Source of the DNA: Spongospora subterranea f. sp. subterranea
Taxonomy: Eukaryota; Endomyxa: Phytomyxea; Phytomyxea; Plasmodiophorida
DNA length: 64,000 bases
NCBI GenBank assembly: GCA_049724395.1
Contig: JAUGWO010000091.1
Span: forward strand, 186,001 to 250,000
Reading direction: 5' to 3'
Shown one piece after another: positions 58,553-64,000 of this stretch. The translations under genes were made by a program, and so were the position numbers. The stretch's first letter is position 1. Each line of letters starts with the position of its first letter. The notes beneath the pieces are model-generated. The model ran no database searches. It had not been told where the DNA came from and saw only the letters and a program-made list of their open reading frames with translations.

Positions 58553-60334
58553 ATGCGGACTGAACTGCCGACATTGGAGCAGTTTTTAGTGACGGCTGGT
58601 GGCTCCACGTCCTGGGCCGACGCTGTAGATGAGCCCGAATATTACGCCGAAGATGAGATCGTTGGAGATGCTGTTGATTCCGAGCCGGAGCGCGCTCCGT
58701 TGCGTCGTAGCATGCAGACGTCTCCGCCGTTTGTTGCAGAGTGCCACAATCTGAGTTTCAAATGTAAACCTGATGATCTGGTTCGCTTTTTTGCCCCCAG
58801 CGAGATTGTCAACATCGAGATGCCTCAGGCATTTAATCGGCCTAAAGGGTTCGCGTATGTGGAGTTTGCCGACGTCGCTGGCCTTGATGCAGCCCTGAAT
58901 CGTTCAGGACAACAGCACCTTGGTCGCGTCGTTAGCATTGAAGTTTATCGGCAGCAATCTCGCCCTCCTGTCCGGTCTCATTCATCGAATGGGCCGTTGT
59001 CCCGACCGCCCTTTCATTCTCGTGGACCGGCGCCGTCCCAGGCACCTCCCGCTGAGCGGCCTAAGCTTAATTTATTGAAGCGCCAGGTAGAACCTGAGGC
59101 AGTTGCCGTCGGTATTAAGGCGTCGGCTTCGGCCTCCCAGCTTTTTGGAGGAGGTCGTACACGTGAAGAAATTCTCAAAGAAAAAGAGCAGATAGCGGAA
59201 GCAGAGAAGGCTCGCGCATTGGCGTCGCCTAAGAAATCAGAAGAAATCCGGGAAGAGCGGCGCCATGTTCCGGTTGTACAAGGTCCTCTAAGGTCCCCAC
59301 CCGCGAAATTCTCTCGACCAGTTCATGAAGTTGAGAACAAAGGCAACGACCAAAGGCGTCCGAATGTTGAAGTGTCGGAGAGTTCCAGACCGATTAACCC
59401 ATGGGGAGCTCAAGACCGCGGTTCCGACAAAGATTCGGATGCTGCCGGAGCGAGCAAATCGGCAATTCACACCCAAGGACGACCCAATCTAGAACCGGTG
59501 ACATCGAATACTTCCAGATCAAATAGACCATGGGGTCAGCAAGAGACTCGCCCTACTTCCGTTCGTTCCAATGAGGATAAAGGTTCCGACCCGTCAAGGC
59601 AGAATAGTAGGCCTTCGAACGAGCATCAAAACCGCGACAACAATTCGCGCGGGAATCGAGACCATGAATCATCATCTGGGAACTCCCGACCGATTAAGCA
59701 ATGGACAACACAGCAGGGCCATCATGGTCATTCCCGACACAATCACGATGAAGATCCTAGGAGAAATCATAACGGGAAGCCAGGCAACAGTAATGATCAC
59801 TCAAAACCGCTTTCCAAACCTGTTCGTGGCCCCAGGAATTTACATTGGGAGCCTAGACAACCTGCTGAACAGAAATCCGCTCAAACGTCTACTGACCAGC
59901 ATCCGTCGGAAACGCCCAAGGATGACGAACCGAATCGTGCTTTAGTTCAGGTTCAGAGCCTTAGTATTCCGTCAACGCCGGTATCGCAGCCAGAACAAAA
60001 ATCGCCGTCTCCAAGAGCAGCGCCGTCGCGGAAACCGTCCTCATCACCGAAGAAGACGCAAGACGTAGTGGAATCACCGACGAAGTCTGCAAACACACCT
60101 CGTTCTGTCGAAGATCAACCATCAGGTGATCCGTCAGGTTTTGAAACGAGTCGTCGTGGTAAAGGTCGCCGCCCTAAGCGATCGACGATTCCTACACGTT
60201 CAGCTACACCGACAGTTGAATCGAACCGTGGTCGACGTCCTTTCTCCCCCACCGAGTTCAACTTACCGCCGTCCTCAGTGTCATTCTCCACCAACCCGTA
60301 CGCTGGTTTAGCTACGTCTGACGACGATGAATAA
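58553..60334 (+). CDS. EIF4B: Translation initiation factor eIF4B-like protein
   Basis: eIF4B stimulates the eIF4A helicase during mRNA scanning. A 593-residue intronless frame: N-terminal STSWADAVDEPEYYAEDE like the SWAD motif of eIF4B, then an RRM at residues ~60-135 with VAECHNLSFKCKPDDLVRFF and GFAYVEFADVAGLDAALNR (RNP1), then PKLNLLKR as in eIF4B, and the remainder disordered, charged and Ser/Pro/Asn-rich with repeats of SRPINPWGAQ, SRSNRPWGQQ and SRPIKQWTTQ type. Single-exon structure is unusual among the neighbours. Confidence 0.83.
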   Translation: MRTELPTLEQFLVTAGGSTSWADAVDEPEYYAEDEIVGDAVDSEPERAPLRRSMQTSPPFVAECHNLSFKCKPDDLVRFFAPSEIVNIEMPQAFNRPKGFAYVEFADVAGLDAALNRSGQQHLGRVVSIEVYRQQSRPPVRSHSSNGPLSRPPFHSRGPAPSQAPPAERPKLNLLKRQVEPEAVAVGIKASASASQLFGGGRTREEILKEKEQIAEAEKARALASPKKSEEIREERRHVPVVQGPLRSPPAKFSRPVHEVENKGNDQRRPNVEVSESSRPINPWGAQDRGSDKDSDAAGASKSAIHTQGRPNLEPVTSNTSRSNRPWGQQETRPTSVRSNEDKGSDPSRQNSRPSNEHQNRDNNSRGNRDHESSSGNSRPIKQWTTQQGHHGHSRHNHDEDPRRNHNGKPGNSNDHSKPLSKPVRGPRNLHWEPRQPAEQKSAQTSTDQHPSETPKDDEPNRALVQVQSLSIPSTPVSQPEQKSPSPRAAPSRKPSSSPKKTQDVVESPTKSANTPRSVEDQPSGDPSGFETSRRGKGRRPKRSTIPTRSATPTVESNRGRRPFSPTEFNLPPSSVSFSTNPYAGLATSDDDE

Positions 60335-60487
60335 CGACTCCAACGTCAATAATTTTCCCAATACAATTATACAGATTTGTTGCTTTAACTTCCCCACTGT
60401 CATTATCGGCGCTTTTTCAACTACAGCGTCTTCCTGATATTTCCACAATTGGGTTTACCCGACCATGAATTCTGAATGTTGTTGTAT

Positions 60488-62960
60488 ATTACAGATTAGT
60501 ATAACTTGGACCGCCACCTCCTTCAGGGACAGTCCAACGGATGAATCGTCCTGGCGTCTTGATGTCGCACGTCTTGCAATGTACGCAATTGGCGGCATTG
60601 ATCTGCAGTTTACGTCCTTCGGCCCCGGCATCGACATACTCATACACTTTCGCCGGGCAGAAGTATTGCTCTGGACCACCATAGACTTTCAGACTTTCCT
60701 CGACGGGAAAAGAACTCTTTTTTCCTTCGCGAAACCGAAGATGACCCTAAAATCAAACATGTCAGATAGATAATCGTCATTCTCAAATGTAACAAACAGA
60801 ACAGGTTCAATTGGAAACACCACGGAAAACGCAGCCGAAGCGGGATTGTAATACCGGCTGATCTTCTTCGTGACGAACACCGCTACGCTGGAGATTGGTC
60901 AACAGATCGAAACTGATTCGGTTGTCGGGGCGGAAATTGCCGGAGGGTGGAGAATACGATTCGGCAGGCCGAGTACGATCCGCATCCCAGGATTTGTTGT
61001 GAAATGTCCATGGCTCTCGGCCCTTCAACATCAAAAGCTCCAATCCGCTGTACATCATACCACCTGTATTGGAGAATCAACAATCGAACGTTCAATTGAG
61101 TGGTGTTCTGTAGATTCGACGACGAAAATGTGCGCATTGCCGCTACAGCTCAACTTGAAAGAAAACAAGAAAACAGGAATTATAAAATGGGGTAATTTTG
61201 TGCAGAGGCGAGTTACCTAACGTTCCCCCGAACTTTTTAAACGCTGGTTTAGCATTGCGAACAGCTTTGAGTTCGGACCAGATCCATGATGATTTGATCA
61301 TGTCTTCATAATCTGAGACTTCCGCTCCCTGAACGTTGTCGGTGGATTTTAGTTTGTCAGCGATCGCATCGGCGGCGACCATGCCGGATTTCATGGCCGT
61401 ATGCGTGCCCTTGATGCGAGGGACATTGAGAAAACCTGCAGCACAGCCTACCAGCAACGCGCCTGGAACCGTCAGCTTGGGGATTGCCTGAAAGCCGCCT
61501 GTGGATATGACCCGTGCGCCATAACCAATAGGGACCCCATTCTTCAGCATTGGACTGATGGACGAATGATGTTTGAATTCCTACGATTCACTAGGGTGAA
61601 TAGGTGAGCGGTCCTGGTAAAAAAAATGGGGACAGAACTAGCCGACCAGGCGTCTCTTGAAAGTCGATCAACTTTTTCAAACAGTATGACAAACGTTGAT
61701 TCGTAAAACATTGAAAACATACTTATTGTTTACAAACTCAGTGCATTACAGAAATGAATTGGAGAAACTGACTTGAAAGAGATTGTAGGGATGTGTATAT
61801 GGGTTCTGATAGTCCAGACCGACGACGAAACCGATCGATAACAGGTTCGGGTCAAAGTGATAGGCGAACGAGCCACCGTAAATCGCGTTGGGCAACGGCC
61901 ATCCCAATGTATGCAGAACCGAGCCAGGTTGGTGAACGCTGGGATCGATTTCCCAAAGCTATGACAGAAAGTTGGTAAACAAGGAAACAGGTCGTAAACT
62001 TCAGGAAACATCTCGGTACGATATCGATAACAATAAGATGTTTTCGGTCACTAATTAACGAAAACACGGAAAAGAATGGGATATTACTTCCTTCAACCCA
62101 ATAGAATACGATTGAGGGTCGCAATTGGCGCGAAGATCGAACCGATCGATAACTTGTTCAGTTAACGAGCCACACGCGCCTTCAGCGAATATTGTCTGAG
62201 ATGCGCGTAGCTCCATCCCGGGCTGATAATTATCTACAATGGAATCAGTTCCTAATTACCCCAAATTATACCCCAAACGACCTTTATGTTTTCCGTCTTT
62301 CCCGATTCCGAAATCACGGGTGACTACGCCGGCAACAGCGCCTTTATCATCATAAATTACATCGCTGGCTGCGAAACCGGGATAAACATCAACACCGCTA
62401 ATCGACAGCAAAAGAGTCAATATCGCCGCCAGCAGAGACACAATTGGCCCGTGTTACCATTCCATGGCTTTATCGCCAAGCCATTGTACAAGTCGCCCCA
62501 GGCTGATCACGTAATTCCCAGCGTTATGCAACGCTGGCGGTATGGGAACAGGTATCGACCATGAACTATTCGGTAAATACCTGAACCGATCTTTGGTCAC
62601 TTCCGTCTGTAATGGCGCCTGTACATCATTTGATCATCAGCGGACGCCCCCGATGGCCAAAACAAAAACCACGATCGGTTTGAAGTTAAATAACGTGTTT
62701 GATACCTGAGTTGAGCGCCAATCCGGCAATAATTCATTGAGAGCCCGAGGATCAAACACATTGCCGGATAGAATATGGGACCCGAGTTCACCACTCTTCT
62801 CAATCACACAGACGTTGAGGTCGGCGCGGCGCTGTTTGAGGCGAATGGCGGCCGAGAGACCAGCCGGGCCGGCGCCCACAATCAGGACATCAACGGCGAT
62901 GGAATCGCGGGCGATGCTGGTCAGGCATCGTCTCCAGGTTCTCCTGGCCAACACCATCAT
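60488..62960 (-). CDS. ETFDH: Electron-transfer-flavoprotein:ubiquinone oxidoreductase (ETFDH)
   Basis: Inner mitochondrial membrane flavoprotein passing electrons from ETF to ubiquinone. Basic N-terminus (RRTWRRCL), then the FAD-binding motif [19 protein letters not shown] and [19 protein letters not shown]. Middle exons give [19 protein letters not shown] and [11 protein letters not shown]; later [19 protein letters not shown] and [18 protein letters not shown]. The C-terminus has the 4Fe-4S ligands in [21 protein letters not shown] and the end GGPSYTNL. Many short introns. The stop at 60488 converges with eIF4B, 153 bp apart. Confidence 0.95.
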
Positions 62961-63433
62961 GATCGTTAAGTGCGCCGTCCCTTTCTTAACAATATGACCA
63001 GGGGGATAATAGCGCCACCTCCACCCCCAATATCCAATCGGGTCAATACATTATTATCCTGGTCACTATCAATTACCCCCTTTTTTCCATTTTCACGAAT
63101 TTTCCTCAATTTATTTCAGATTGACGTGAAATTCGTGTGTGAATTATTGTCGCTGGTCCTATGGGCCATTCATATCTGGATGATGACCATGAAGAGGGGG
63201 TTCATTGTGATCACATCTCGTGTTTGGATATGGTATTAACTTGATGGGGTTCTGCCTGGTTCCATGGGGTTCAACAGATCAACAGGGAAACAGGACCCGA
63301 TCTGGATTGTTTTCGGGCGGATTCGCCGTCCCGTTATCTGGATGGATCTGGAATACGTCGATCTGGATCGGCCCGTTGGACAGGGACAAATAGGCCAAAC
63401 CGCCCCAACCAGCATTAATAACTCGACTGGACC
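62961..63433. promoter_or_regulatory. Divergent region ETFDH / DOMON gene
   Basis: 473 bp between divergent start codons. No clear element, and an 89-codon plus frame (62970-63239) has no support. Confidence 0.3.
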
Positions 63434-64000
63434 ATGAATTGGTTAACGGGAACGGTGTCGCCCTGGGCGATACTGCTGCTGACCATAATCCTGCTCGGGA
63501 GCGGATCGGGTCAGACCTCACTCGGATCGGGGTCGTTCACCACCACCGATGGGTCATATTCGGCCAACTGGACCATGATCGACGCCAACACCATCGCGTT
63601 CACGATTAGCGCCATGACGAGTGGATGGGTCTCCATTGGCTGGTCGGTTAACCCACGAGGTATACCGGGGTCGTACACTCGTTGTCCCACAGCACATTGA
63701 TCGTAAATCTGATCGATATCACACATTGTATCATATCTGTTCGGCGATGGGAATTTTTTTTGAATTTTTGCGTTTATTGAAGTGGATCTTGGGCCGTTAT
63801 AAACATATGGGTTTAGATTCATGGAATGGATTGGTAAATGGGTATTCCATTCAGGTCACCTAAACACAGCGGCCGTTGTTGCCTGGGTTGGCAACGATGG
63901 CGCCACAACCATCATCGACGGGTTCTCGGCCACATCGCGTCGCACTCCGACCCCGGCCAACTTTATCGACAGTGTCGGGGTGACCGGGACCCAGTCCAAC
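63434..64000 (+). CDS. Secreted or membrane DOMON-domain protein (cut by window end)
   Basis: ATG 63434 opens a signal peptide (SPWAILLLTIILLGSGSGQ), then a DOMON beta-sandwich start: GSYSANWTMIDANTIAFTI, MTSGWVSIGWS. After an intron of roughly 200 nt the frame continues with AAVVAWVGNDGATTIIDGF and SRRTPTPANF. DOMON domains bind heme or sugars, often before a cytochrome b561 or GPI anchor. The C-terminus lies outside the window. Confidence 0.75.

Overview
The window is eukaryotic nuclear DNA. Genes are split by many very short GT-AG introns; most of those I could place by reading-frame continuity are 45-70 bases, and several carry a CTAAC or CTGAC branch-point-like motif about 10-15 bases before the 3' AG. 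The gene content points to a flagellated opisthokont. DPCD and MYCBPAP are ciliary genes, while a Cup1-like LYR protein and a DET1-like histidine phosphatase recall fungi. A zoosporic (early-diverging) fungus or a close unicellular relative fits best, but I cannot fix the species from sequence alone.

Layout. 1-10.5 kb: a MYCBPAP-like gene whose C-terminus is an RCC1-type repeat domain (-), the rRNA dimethyltransferase DIMT1 (+), mitochondrial ribosomal protein uL4m (-), a secreted Pro/Thr-rich protein (-) and a membrane-anchored histidine phosphatase (-). 10.8-25.1 kb: a repeat island of broken Ty1/Copia copies in both orientations, one Ty3/Gypsy remnant, four near-identical tRNA-Arg(ACG) genes, one tRNA-Lys(CTT) and a 66-bp minisatellite. 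25.8-28 kb: a WD40 protein and ADF/cofilin. 28.3-30.6 kb: a 107-bp satellite array. 30.8-45.1 kb: a voltage-gated K+ channel, a basic-tailed multipass membrane protein, DPCD, a LYR protein, acetyl-CoA synthetase and an LRR-RhoGAP protein.

45.1-64 kb is gene-dense: SLX1, RBX1, CSN4 (COPS4), PTPA, the NEDD8 protease SENP8, a GON7-like small protein, GET4, eIF4B, ETF-ubiquinone oxidoreductase and a DOMON-domain protein cut by the window end. RBX1 (cullin-RING ligase), CSN4 (deneddylating signalosome) and SENP8 (NEDD8 protease) act on the same cullin/NEDD8 cycle and lie within 8 kb of each other.

Pairs of genes are tightly packed: several convergent stops are 50-180 bp apart and SLX1/RBX1 share a 274-bp divergent promoter region. 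I saw no clearly new molecular system. The most unusual items are the MYCBPAP-RCC1 fusion, the apparent half-tRNA-Lys primer site of the Copia elements, the cullin/NEDD8 gene neighbourhood and the two tandem arrays.
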